This document shows, piece by piece, positions 1 to 6,958 of a stretch of 9,462 nucleotides of DNA. Positions within the stretch are counted from its first letter, which is position 1. Every line of letters begins with the position of its first letter. The notes below the pieces were generated by a model. It made no database searches and was not told the origin of the DNA. It saw only the letters and a list, made by a program, of their open reading frames with translations. Source of the stretch: RUG11867 sp964472425 (GTDB lineage Bacteria; Bacillota_I; Bacilli_A; RF39; UBA660); assembly GCA_964472425.1 (NCBI GenBank), contig CAYYLF010000061.1:1-9462 (forward strand), given 5' to 3'. Both the position numbers and the translations under genes were made by a program.

Positions 1-2
1 TT

Positions 3-1382
3 ACGACCGACACATCGAACAACGAGATAACATACGACTATGTGAGAAACCAATACACTTTGACCATCAATCCGAATGGGGGAAGTTATGGAGGTAAAAC
101 TACCAACACGACTGTGAATGTATACTATGGAGCGACATACACTTTGAGTACCCCGACCAAGACGGGATACAACTACAGTTGGAGCAAGGCGAGTGGAGCA
201 GGGTCTCTATCGGGTTCCAAATACACGATGGGCGCGGGAGCCGCGACCGTGAAAGCGAACTGGACAGCCAAGACCTTCAGTGTGACTTTCAATGCAAATG
301 GCGGGACCACTCCGACCGCGAGTAAAACAGTCGCCTACGACTCGACCTATGGAGAGTTACCGACTCCAACCTACGATGGGTACGAATTCTTGGGATGGTT
401 CACTGCCCAAGAAGGTGGGAACCAAATACTATCTACCACCAAAGTAGTTTTGAGCAGCAATCAAACTTTATTTGCTCATTGGAAACAAAGTATTATAGTA
501 TTAAGCAATGGATTAATTGCTAATGCTGAGAATACTATTTATGACAACGGAAATAAAAAAGAAATGTTTACATTTAACCATCCAGAAGCAGAACAAACAG
601 CTGGGTGGAGTGAAGAAGAAAGAAGAGATTACAGATATATAGGAAATGAACCAAATAACTATATAACATTCAATGACGAAACTTGGAGAATAATTGGTTT
701 ATTTACTGTTGAAGATGAGAACGGTAAAAAAGAGCAATTAATGAAGATAATGAGAGAACAAAATATAGGTGATATTCTTTGGCATTCGAGTATAAGTACA
801 AACTGGCCATCGACTACTTTATACACGGTATTAAATGATAACTATTATAATAAAACAAGTTTTTCTGATTATAATGGAAACACAATTAATTTGGGTTTAA
901 ATTCTACTGCTCGAGCTCAAGTTGCAAAAGTAAAATGGTATTTAGGCGAGTTCAGTAAAATTGATGGTATAGGGGGTACAGAGTGTTATAATTTTGAAAG
1001 AGGTACAGAAACATGTGTAACAACAAGAAAATGTAGTGGAGAAACAAGAACAACAAATATAATTCAAAATATAGGATTGATGTATCCAAGCGATTTTGTT
1101 TTTACATTCGCCAACGGAGTTGATGAAACTTGTTTTACTGCTAATTCTAGTTGTCAAAGTCGTGATAAAAGTTGGATATATTATTCAGATTCTAAAAATA
1201 ATTGGACACAAAATGTAATTTCGGACCGATATTCGGCGATAAATATGCGAACTTGGGGTTATCTAAGTTCTAGTAACGTTAATTGGGATGGCAATTATGT
1301 TAGACCCACAGTCTATCTCAAATCTTCAGTTAAAATAACTTCCGGAGATGGTTCTTCCGGTAATCCATACAAGATTAGTTAA
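3..1382 (+). CDS. Cell-surface protein with InlB-type B-repeats, 5'-truncated by the window
   Basis: The frame is open from base 3 with no stop, so the gene begins upstream of the window. The GTG at 42 is an internal Val codon and not a start. Of the 459 visible residues, roughly 18-87 and 92-161 are two Listeria/Bacteroides B-repeats (Flg_new/InlB type). The second is canonical, with FNANGG, then GYEFLGWF, then LFAHW; the first is more divergent. Residues from about 165 to the end form a separate globular module with WRIIGLF near its start, five Cys (codons at 984, 1014, 1032, 1131, 1152) and a C-terminal VRPTVYLKSSVKI signature. It resembles the DUF6273/FGE-like modules at the ends of secreted proteins in gut Bacilli; that assignment is from memory and moderately sure. 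No LPXTG or terminal TM segment is present, so anchoring must lie upstream, or the protein is released. Base composition drops sharply between repeats and module. Role probably adhesion or surface display (inference). Confidence 0.85.
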   Translation, partial: TTDTSNNEITYDYVRNQYTLTINPNGGSYGGKTTNTTVNVYYGATYTLSTPTKTGYNYSWSKASGAGSLSGSKYTMGAGAATVKANWTAKTFSVTFNANGGTTPTASKTVAYDSTYGELPTPTYDGYEFLGWFTAQEGGNQILSTTKVVLSSNQTLFAHWKQSIIVLSNGLIANAENTIYDNGNKKEMFTFNHPEAEQTAGWSEEERRDYRYIGNEPNNYITFNDETWRIIGLFTVEDENGKKEQLMKIMREQNIGDILWHSSISTNWPSTTLYTVLNDNYYNKTSFSDYNGNTINLGLNSTARAQVAKVKWYLGEFSKIDGIGGTECYNFERGTETCVTTRKCSGETRTTNIIQNIGLMYPSDFVFTFANGVDETCFTANSSCQSRDKSWIYYSDSKNNWTQNVISDRYSAINMRTWGYLSSSNVNWDGNYVRPTVYLKSSVKITSGDGSSGNPYKIS

Positions 1383-1390
1383 AACAAACG

Positions 1391-1422
1391 ATTACTTTCC
1401 TTTTTAGGGAGGTAATTTTTTT
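1391..1422 (+). terminator. Rho-independent terminator of the surface-protein gene
   Basis: A 10-bp stem (1391-1400 with 1407-1416; two of the pairs are U-G) closes a six-base loop and runs directly into seven T residues (1416-1422). It begins 8 bases after the stop codon, so the acyltransferase gene downstream needs its own promoter. Confidence 0.85.
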
Positions 1423-1476
1423 GAGCACAATTTTATAAGTGACCCTCGAGCAAGTTTTTCTTGCGTACAAGAACTA

Positions 1477-1485
1477 TGTTATGAT
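1477..1485 (+). promoter_or_regulatory. Extended -10 promoter element for the first acyltransferase gene
   Basis: TGTTATGAT matches the extended -10 consensus TGnTATAAT with one mismatch, and starts 51 bases before the gene. No good -35 is visible at 17 bases (1457-1462 is TTTCTT). That position is occupied instead by an inverted repeat, GCAAG-TTTTT-CTTGC (1450-1464), which could be an operator. A second, longer-range inverted repeat, CCCTCG (1443-1448) and CGAGGG (1494-1499), brackets the promoter. Confidence 0.5.
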
Positions 1486-1527
1486 AGACTATACGAGGGG
1501 AAAAATTATATAGAAATGTAGGATAAG

Positions 1528-2517
1528 ATGATGAAAATAGAATTTTTAAGTGATGCTGAGGTGATGGATTTATCACCAAAAAAGAAAATTGAATTTTATG
1601 AAAGATTAAAAGTTCACTGCTTCGACGTCAAAAAGAAGATGAGAAAAGGAACCGTGCTCGCGCGAGACTTCGTATGCGCTGTTTATCCGCCGATAGTGCG
1701 TCGATACGACTATCGAATCGAAGGAAAAGAAAATATTCCGGAGAATGGGAAAGCCTTGTTCATGTGCAATCATTCTAATTCGCATGACTTCTTTACACCT
1801 TTAGAGGTGCTTAGAAGTTTAGGATTGGAGTCTACCGTGTTCGCGGCGAGCGACGATTTGGATATAGGAACGAGAGGAATATTTGCCGCGTGTAATGCCG
1901 TATTAGCAGACAGACGCGATAAGCAATCGACGAACGATGGAATATTCAAGTTTTGTTCTAAGATGCTAGGCCGAGATGGTGTCCCAGGTTGGATGTACGG
2001 CGAGGCGACTTGGAATATGCACCCTTATAGGGCTATGCAAAATCTCAAACGCGGAGGTGTTTTGATGGCCGCGATTACAGGATTGCCAATTATACCAACT
2101 ATCATCGAATACGTCGAAAAGGATGAGATTTTGGAACACGAAAGTGAACTTTATAAGGAATGCGTAGTGAAGTTTGGATATCCGTTCTATGTCGATAGAA
2201 ATCTGAGTTTAATCTCTCAGACTCTCGAATTACAGAGAATAATGGAGACTCTCAGAATACGATTGAAGGCGTCTATGAACACGGCCAAGTATAGTTTGAG
2301 AGATGTCGACACCAATATCTACTTGAATCACACATACCTAAAAAAATTCGATGGATTCGGGTATACATACGATTCAGCTTCAGAGCAACGGTTCTTGTTC
2401 TCTAAAGATGGTCATCTGGTCGACAACGAGTATAAATTAAGCGACAAAGGTATATTGGTACCTGGAGCAACTTCGAAAGAAGAGGGAAAAAGGTTTTTAC
2501 CGAAGAGAAAAGGCTAA
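1528..2517 (+). CDS. PlsC-like 1-acylglycerol-3-phosphate acyltransferase family protein (paralog 1)
   Basis: 329 residues. The acyltransferase block I motif is NHSNSHD, with catalytic H82 and D87 spaced as HX4D. Block III reads YGEAT (157-161) where the family usually has FPEGT, so the Pro is replaced by Gly while E159 is kept. IPT at 189-191 fits block IV. PlsC-family enzymes move an acyl chain from acyl-ACP, acyl-phosphate or acyl-CoA to a glycerophospholipid or similar acceptor at the inner face of the membrane; the actual substrate cannot be told here. No TM helix is seen. Residues from about 265 on form a C-terminal extension (NHTYLKKF, then DN-EYKLSDKG, then VPG, then KRF) shared with the neighbouring paralog. 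Two ATGs lie in tandem (1528 and 1531); the weak TAGGA at 1519-1523 is spaced better for 1531, so the true start may be one codon later. Confidence 0.85.
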   Translation: MMKIEFLSDAEVMDLSPKKKIEFYERLKVHCFDVKKKMRKGTVLARDFVCAVYPPIVRRYDYRIEGKENIPENGKALFMCNHSNSHDFFTPLEVLRSLGLESTVFAASDDLDIGTRGIFAACNAVLADRRDKQSTNDGIFKFCSKMLGRDGVPGWMYGEATWNMHPYRAMQNLKRGGVLMAAITGLPIIPTIIEYVEKDEILEHESELYKECVVKFGYPFYVDRNLSLISQTLELQRIMETLRIRLKASMNTAKYSLRDVDTNIYLNHTYLKKFDGFGYTYDSASEQRFLFSKDGHLVDNEYKLSDKGILVPGATSKEEGKRFLPKRKG

Positions 2518-2532
2518 AAGCCAACTTTTTTT
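2512..2532 (+). terminator. Short putative terminator overlapping the stop of acyltransferase 1
   Basis: GGCT-AAA-AGCC forms a 4-bp stem (2512-2515 with 2519-2522) that includes the TAA stop, followed three bases later by seven T residues (2526-2532). The stem is short, so termination is probably partial and read-through into the second acyltransferase gene is likely. Confidence 0.45.
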
Positions 2533-2544
2533 GAAATAGCGCAA

Positions 2545-2573
2545 TTGACTTCCAAAGCGACTTTCTGTATAAT
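2545..2573 (+). promoter_or_regulatory. Sigma-A promoter of the second acyltransferase gene
   Basis: TTGACT (2545-2550), a 17-base spacer and a perfect TATAAT (2568-2573). This is the best consensus promoter in the window. Transcription would start near 2580, leaving a leader of about 54 bases with AAAGAGGG (2618-2625) as ribosome binding site. Confidence 0.85.
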
Positions 2574-2633
2574 ACTTTTGGAGATTTTTAAAAGTGCTAA
2601 AATTTAAAATTTGCAAGAAAGAGGGTATTATAA

Positions 2634-3593
2634 ATGCTTTTAAGTCCAAAAAAATTAGATACGATGCCAGTCGAGGAGAGGTTAGAATATTTTCGAAATC
2701 TCAGGGATATATGTACTGGTATTAAATACAAAAAAAGGGGGAATGCCGTGTATAGGAAGCTCGTCACGACTCTCGCTCCTAATATAAGAAATTACGACTT
2801 TGAAATAGTAGGAGAAGAGAATATTCCGCTCAATGGAAAAGCGATATTCGCGTGTAATCATTCGAATGCTCACGATTTTTTCACTTTGCAAGAGGCATTC
2901 AAACGTGCCGGCGTTCCAATCACTTTCCTCGCTTCAAATGAAGATTTAAGCCCAATTATCTTGAACATATTCGAAGGATGTGGAGCCATTTTGATGGATA
3001 GAAGTGATAAAAATTCCGCAGAGAAGGCTTTACTAGATTTTGCTTCTAGCATTCATTGGGGTGGTTCTGGGGTCATTTTCCCTGAGAGTACGTGGAATAT
3101 GCATCCCACTAGACCTATGCAACCAGTCAAGGCTGGGCTGACGATGGTTGCCACAATTACGAAAGTGCCCATCATTCCAACTATTTTCGAGTACGTCGAG
3201 AGTTCTAGAACTTGTACGAAGGAAAGCGAGCTCTATACGAAGGTCGTCGTGAGGTTCGGTGCGCCTATATATATATCGATGGACGACAAATTGATTTCTC
3301 AGACGGACGAAGTTCAAAGGGCAATGGAGAGTACGAGACGAGCCGGATGGAAGAATCTGAAAATTGCGCGTGAAAGTCTCGACGACGTGAATCCATATGT
3401 ATACACGAACCACACTTATTTAAAGAAATTTGGTTCGGCTGGTGCGGAGTTCGATTCGAATAGGGAAATGAAGTATCTATTGGAAAAAGAGGGAGTGCCC
3501 GTCGAAAACGAGTATACACTCACAGAAGACGGACTGTTCGTTCCGGGCATCATCAAAAAAGAAGATGAAAAACGTTTTGTCAAAAGGATGTAA
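2634..3593 (+). CDS. PlsC-like acyltransferase family protein (paralog 2)
   Basis: 319 residues, starting at an ATG eight bases after a good GAGGG ribosome binding site. Block I is NHSNAHD with H76 and D81 (HX4D). Block III is FPEST (149-153), the normal family form apart from Ser for Gly. IPTIFEY (181-187) fits block IV. It is a clear full-length paralog of the gene just upstream: shared landmarks include LSPKK near the N terminus, ENIP-NGKA before block I, TWNMHP after block III, and the whole C-terminal extension (NHTYLKKF, NEYTL, VPG, KRF). Its start aligns about 12 residues into paralog 1. Block III is more canonical than in paralog 1, so this copy is the more confident active enzyme. 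Acyl donor and acceptor are unknown; phosphatidic-acid synthesis is possible but not shown. It has its own promoter, so the two copies can be expressed separately. Confidence 0.88.
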   Translation: MLLSPKKLDTMPVEERLEYFRNLRDICTGIKYKKRGNAVYRKLVTTLAPNIRNYDFEIVGEENIPLNGKAIFACNHSNAHDFFTLQEAFKRAGVPITFLASNEDLSPIILNIFEGCGAILMDRSDKNSAEKALLDFASSIHWGGSGVIFPESTWNMHPTRPMQPVKAGLTMVATITKVPIIPTIFEYVESSRTCTKESELYTKVVVRFGAPIYISMDDKLISQTDEVQRAMESTRRAGWKNLKIARESLDDVNPYVYTNHTYLKKFGSAGAEFDSNREMKYLLEKEGVPVENEYTLTEDGLFVPGIIKKEDEKRFVKRM

Positions 3594-3625
3594 TCATAGA
3601 TATGTGAGATTGAGCGACATATAGT

Positions 3626-3654
3626 TTGCTTAATCTTTTTATTTTTGTTATAAT
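3626..3654 (+). promoter_or_regulatory. Extended -10 promoter of hybrid kinase 1
   Basis: TGTTATAAT (3646-3654) is a perfect extended -10. TTGCTT (3626-3631) lies at the ideal 17-base distance as a weak -35. The spacer is T-rich. Transcription would start about 20 bases before the kinase ATG. The leader ends in TAGGCGATGTAATATG, which resembles the leader of kinase 2. Confidence 0.75.
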
Positions 3655-3680
3655 TTTTATAGTAGAGTAGGCGATGTAAT

Positions 3681-5495
3681 ATGACAAATTTGTATTTTCC
3701 GATATGTGGACTTTTTTGTATAGTGTTAATCGTGATTTTATTCTTTTCAAAGAAACGCGTCGAATCGATTGAGACGAAAATATACGGAGTCATGATTCTT
3801 TCGAGTCTCGTGGATATGCTCATAGGAATTTCTATTCTTTTAATCGCATATTTGACCGATTACACTGAGATGATTCAGTTCGTTCTTAAGTTATTAAATA
3901 AAATCGACCTCATTCATTACGTGGTTTGGCCTTCGATGTTATTTTTATATATTTATTACATTACTTATAAGAACGAAGAGAAGTTCAAAAAGATTTGGAA
4001 GCGAGTGCTCGCTCTCGATGGTTGTTTTATTCTTTTGGAGTTGTTAGTACCTGTGACTCTCATAAATGTGGACGGAATGATGGGTGTCGATGGCGCAAGT
4101 ACGATGGTCGTGTATACTTCGACGTTCGGATACTTGTTGGCCACTATGATTATAATGGCTCTTAACGTAAAAAAAGTATTTACGAAGAAGTATTATCCCA
4201 TTTTGGTTTTCGTTCTTTTGATGGTCGTCGCCTTAGTGGTGAGAGCGGTAAATCCCACTTTGATAATCATTCCGACTATCTTAGTATATATAGATTTAAT
4301 TATGTACAATACGATAGAGAATCCGGACATGAAAATGATAGAAGAGTTGAACCTAGCGAGGGAGCAAGCCGAAAAAGCGAATAGGGCCAAGACGGAGTTT
4401 TTGTCGAATATGTCGCACGAGATTAGGACGCCTTTGAATGCAATTATGGGGTTCTCGCAGAGTTTAATCGCGAACGAGACCGACGAGCGAAATAAGGAGG
4501 CATTCAAGTGTATAATAGACGCGAGTTCGAATTTGCTCGAATTGGTAAACGGAATACTCGACATATCGAAAATCGAGGCGAACAAGATAGAGATAGTGAA
4601 CAAAGAGTACAAGATGGAAGAAGTTTTGGAACATTTGGTAAATCTTTCTAAAGCGAGGTTAGGCGATAAGCCTATCGAGTTTAGAACCAGTTTCGACGAG
4701 TCTATACCAAAGTATTTATACGGAGACGCGTCGCGAATAAAGCAGATTTGCATAAACTTGCTCACGAATTCGATAAAGTATACGAATGAAGGTTTCATCG
4801 AGTTCAAAGTCGATTCGGTGCGGTCACAAGATGTGTGTCGGTTGATAATTTCGGTCGAAGATTCGGGAATAGGAATAAAGAACGGGGATATAGATAAATT
4901 ATTCGACAAGTTTTCGCGATTGGATTTGGAGAAGAACATCTCCATTGAAGGTTCCGGTTTGGGTCTTGCGATTACGAAGAGGTTAGTCGAGATGATGGGC
5001 GGAAAGATAGTGGTTCAAAGCGAATACGGAAAGGGTTCGAAGTTCACGGTCGCGATAGACCAAAAAATAGTGGATGTGCCATCGAAGGAAGAGACGGATG
5101 TATTACCTCTTTTGAAGTACGAATTTCCAGGAAAGAAAGTGCTCGTCGTAGATGACAACAAGTTGAATTTGAAAGTCGCGGAGAGAGTCTTGGAACCGTT
5201 TAAAGTGACGGTCGTGACGGCAGGAAGTGGCGACGAAGGAATAGCAAAGATAATCGAAGACAACAGTTACGATTTAGTTTTGATGGACGACATGATGCCG
5301 GGAAAGACGGGAACGGATACTTTGAAAGAAATAAGGGAATATTTGGAAGACTACAAAACTCCAACTGTAGCTTTGACGGCGAATGCAATAAACGGCATGA
5401 GAGAGAAATATTTAAGTGCGGGTTTCGATGAGTATTTGGCCAAACCGATAGAAAAGCCGGAGCTAGAGAAGATACTCAACAAGTTTTTGAAATAG
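3681..5495 (+). CDS. Seven-TM hybrid sensor histidine kinase with C-terminal receiver domain (catalytically complete)
   Basis: 604 residues. About seven hydrophobic segments (roughly 5-22, 34-57, 80-95, 112-128, 143-162, 171-189, 193-210) form a membrane sensor with little extracellular sequence. A charged helical linker (214-238) leads into HisKA with FLSNMSHEIRTPLNAI, where H246 is the phospho-acceptor. The HATPase domain has the N box (N363 in LLTNSIKYT), G1 (D394-S-G-I-G398) and G2 (GSGLGLA, 424-430). The receiver domain (about 484-604) keeps D491/D492, phospho-acceptor D536, T566 and K588. Every residue for autophosphorylation and His-to-Asp transfer is therefore visible. No HPt or DNA-binding domain is present, so output needs an HPt partner; the HPt-receiver gene at 8735 is the obvious candidate (inference). 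The signal sensed is unknown. The ribosome binding site is weak (TAGG, 3668-3671). The gene is monocistronic, with its own promoter and terminator. Confidence 0.95.
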   Translation: MTNLYFPICGLFCIVLIVILFFSKKRVESIETKIYGVMILSSLVDMLIGISILLIAYLTDYTEMIQFVLKLLNKIDLIHYVVWPSMLFLYIYYITYKNEEKFKKIWKRVLALDGCFILLELLVPVTLINVDGMMGVDGASTMVVYTSTFGYLLATMIIMALNVKKVFTKKYYPILVFVLLMVVALVVRAVNPTLIIIPTILVYIDLIMYNTIENPDMKMIEELNLAREQAEKANRAKTEFLSNMSHEIRTPLNAIMGFSQSLIANETDERNKEAFKCIIDASSNLLELVNGILDISKIEANKIEIVNKEYKMEEVLEHLVNLSKARLGDKPIEFRTSFDESIPKYLYGDASRIKQICINLLTNSIKYTNEGFIEFKVDSVRSQDVCRLIISVEDSGIGIKNGDIDKLFDKFSRLDLEKNISIEGSGLGLAITKRLVEMMGGKIVVQSEYGKGSKFTVAIDQKIVDVPSKEETDVLPLLKYEFPGKKVLVVDDNKLNLKVAERVLEPFKVTVVTAGSGDEGIAKIIEDNSYDLVLMDDMMPGKTGTDTLKEIREYLEDYKTPTVALTANAINGMREKYLSAGFDEYLAKPIEKPELEKILNKFLK

Positions 5496-5514
5496 AGACT
5501 TTTATTTGGTTTAT

Positions 5515-5541
5515 AAAAATCGTCAGAGTGTGACGGTTTTT
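5515..5541 (+). terminator. Terminator after hybrid kinase 1
   Basis: CGTCA-GAGTG-TGACG (5521-5535) extended by one U-G pair and an A5/T5 tract gives an 11-bp stem (5515-5525 with 5531-5541) ending in five T residues. The matching A-run on the left arm means it could also work on the opposite strand. It begins 20 bases after the kinase stop. Confidence 0.85.
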
Positions 5542-5593
5542 CTTATGAGTGAATAATTTACGAACTTTTGTCAAATTTTTGGAAGGAATTTCG

Positions 5594-5622
5594 TTGGCAT
5601 AGGGTAGTTTAGAAAGTATAAT
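5594..5622 (+). promoter_or_regulatory. Sigma-A promoter far upstream of the Rpn-family gene
   Basis: TTGGCA (5594-5599; five of six match), a 17-base spacer, and a perfect TATAAT (5617-5622). The predicted start near 5629 is more than 220 bases before the Rpn start codon. The transcript is therefore either a long-leader mRNA or begins with a small RNA. Confidence 0.65.
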
Positions 5623-5628
5623 TTTGAT

Positions 5629-5852
5629 TATGGAGAGGTCCTTAAGTACTTGAGCCTCTTCAGTCAAAAATGCTTTTTCGGCAAAACTTCTTTTTTGAGC
5701 GTTTTTGTTACCAAATTTTCATTTTTGTACGGTTTTTTCGCTTTTGGCGAGAAAAAATGAGAAAATTCAGAAAAACCCGGTAATATGTAAGTAGAGGGAG
5801 ATGTTCGATTTTCCTTCAAAATTACATAGAAACGGAGGTGAAAAAAACCGCG
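5629..5852 (+). other. Long structured leader, or possible small RNA, before the Rpn-family gene
   Basis: No protein-coding frame is supported here. The predicted transcript opens with a hairpin at 5633-5660: GAGAGG-type outer arms, a two-base bulge, then an inner arm around the palindrome AAGTACTT. After a very T-rich stretch, a second hairpin lies at 5733-5755: a 9-bp stem of T-run plus CGC paired with GCG plus A-run, loop TTTTG. Neither hairpin is followed by a proper T-run on the + strand, so they are not simple terminators. No known riboswitch core is recognised. The function of the leader is unknown. Confidence 0.4.
5834..5841 (+). promoter_or_regulatory. Ribosome binding site that fixes the Rpn start at 5853
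   Basis: GGAGGTGA is an eight-base match to the complement of the 16S rRNA 3' end. A GTG at 5838 is in frame but lies inside this site and cannot be the start. The next in-frame start codon is ATG at 5853, 11 bases after the site ends. Confidence 0.8.
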
Positions 5853-6857
5853 ATGAAATTCAAACTGAAAGAGAAATATGGAAAGTTCAAAACGAGTTTA
5901 GACGAATGCGAAGTGGTTTATGAGGACTGTGTACCAATCAAACTCGTCAAAGATGGAGATTATGCTTTCGAGGACTTGCCGCCTTTGGCGAACGATGCAG
6001 TGTTCAAGAAGATGCTCACGGACCCGGGGAACGAAAAGTTCGCTTGTCGGTTCATCAATTCTCTTTTCGATATCGATTTAGAATATTTGAAAAAGAATCT
6101 GAAGGTGATGAGAAACGAGTTGTATTTACCAGAGTTCAAGAGTAAACAGAGGACGGCAGATTTTCTCGCTCAGATAGGAGATACTTATTTCTTATTCGAG
6201 ATGAACAATACGCCGAAGGTGAAAAGGAATGCTCTATTTGCTCACAGGTTGTTTGCCCAGAACGATGTGGGAAAGAAAGAGACGGTGTTCAACAATGTCG
6301 CTCTTGTGAGTTTCAACAACTATCTCGTGAAGGGGAAAGACAAAACTTTGTACATTTACGAGGACACGGATGGAAATGATGAGCGAACGGATATCGTATA
6401 CGTCGACGTGTATCTTCCGAACATAGTTCGGAAGTTCGAGAAGTCGGGTGTAGAGGTTTTGAACGAGGCTGAGAGAAACTACTTAGGTGCCTTCATAGCG
6501 AAAGAGCATGAGGCAAGACTACTTACGAAGGGAGATGATGTCATGACAGAAATGGTAGATTGTTTTAGCCTTTTGAGAGACGAGAGAAATGCAGTATATG
6601 CTTACGAACAAGAAGACGACATGTTGGTCGCCTACAGAGAACGCGGCCGATATATGGGTCGCAAGGAAGGCCAAGAAGAGGGAGTGAGCATGGGTATAGA
6701 AATCGGACGCGAATGCGGCCGAGAAGAAAACCAGGTCGAGACGGCCATCAATATGCTCAAGGAAGATATACCGACAGATGTCGTCCATAGATGCACAGGA
6801 TTGCCTATAGAGAAAATTCAAAGTTTTATGGATGTTTTAAAAGATTCAAACGAGTGA
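5853..6857 (+). CDS. Rpn family recombination-promoting nuclease / PD-(D/E)XK nuclease family transposase-like protein
   Basis: 334 residues from the ATG at 5853. The N-terminal landmark LANDAVFKKML (45-55) is typical of the family. The nuclease core follows: D103 in RTADFLAQIGD, then E116 in FLFEMNN, fitting D-Xn-E-X-(N) of a PD-(D/E)XK fold. The last position is Asn (N118) where Lys or Gln is usual. The C-terminal tail (264-292) is a Gly/Arg/Glu-rich segment rich in GR and EG pairs, followed by a short helical end with TGLPIEKIQ; both are characteristic of Rpn proteins. Known members (RpnA-E of E. coli) are DNA endonucleases that raise RecA-independent recombination, and some relatives act in phage defence. 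The gene sits between the two kinase paralogs but has a separate promoter and a terminator upstream, so it is probably an independent insertion. Activity with the Asn variant is untested. Confidence 0.85.
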   Translation: MKFKLKEKYGKFKTSLDECEVVYEDCVPIKLVKDGDYAFEDLPPLANDAVFKKMLTDPGNEKFACRFINSLFDIDLEYLKKNLKVMRNELYLPEFKSKQRTADFLAQIGDTYFLFEMNNTPKVKRNALFAHRLFAQNDVGKKETVFNNVALVSFNNYLVKGKDKTLYIYEDTDGNDERTDIVYVDVYLPNIVRKFEKSGVEVLNEAERNYLGAFIAKEHEARLLTKGDDVMTEMVDCFSLLRDERNAVYAYEQEDDMLVAYRERGRYMGRKEGQEEGVSMGIEIGRECGREENQVETAINMLKEDIPTDVVHRCTGLPIEKIQSFMDVLKDSNE

Positions 6858-6958
6858 GATAGAAATCAAAAACGTCTCGATTATCTAAGAAAAAGATTCT
6901 GACGGTTATCAAATTCACGATAGTTGGCCGGAAGACCCTTTTTCTTTTTCTTTTGGTA

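Noticed and set aside
486..1382. C-terminal module as a diversity-generating retroelement target
   Set aside because: A lectin-like C-terminal module would fit, but no template repeat or reverse transcriptase is present in the window.
1450..1464. GCAAG-TTTTT-CTTGC as a second terminator
   Set aside because: The T-run is in the loop and not after the stem, and a strong terminator already exists at 1391-1422; an operator is more likely.
3600..3622. ATATGT...ACATAT hairpin as terminator of acyltransferase 2
   Set aside because: The 6-bp stem is almost all A/T, the loop is 11 bases, and the nearest T-run is more than ten bases away and belongs to the kinase 1 promoter region.
4193..4945. 250-codon open frame on the - strand inside hybrid kinase 1
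   Set aside because: It lies entirely antisense to the well-supported kinase, reads as low-complexity Ser/Ile/Phe-rich protein, and has no ribosome binding site evidence; it is a shadow of the kinase codons.
5476..5667. Possible small - strand gene in the gap after kinase 1
   Set aside because: The translation looks moderately protein-like and the frame stays open back to 5721, but there is no ATG, only a TTG at 5667 without a ribosome binding site, and it runs through the terminator and into the kinase 3' end. At most a remnant.
5838..5852. GTG at 5838 as start of the Rpn protein
   Set aside because: The codon is part of the GGAGGTGA ribosome binding site, so translation must begin at ATG 5853.
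6866..6950. Terminator after the Rpn gene
   Set aside because: CGTC...GACG pairing and a GGCC-GGAA-GACC element before the pyrimidine tract were considered, but stems are only 2-4 bp or contain mismatches; no convincing terminator was found, so some read-through into the pseudokinase operon is possible.
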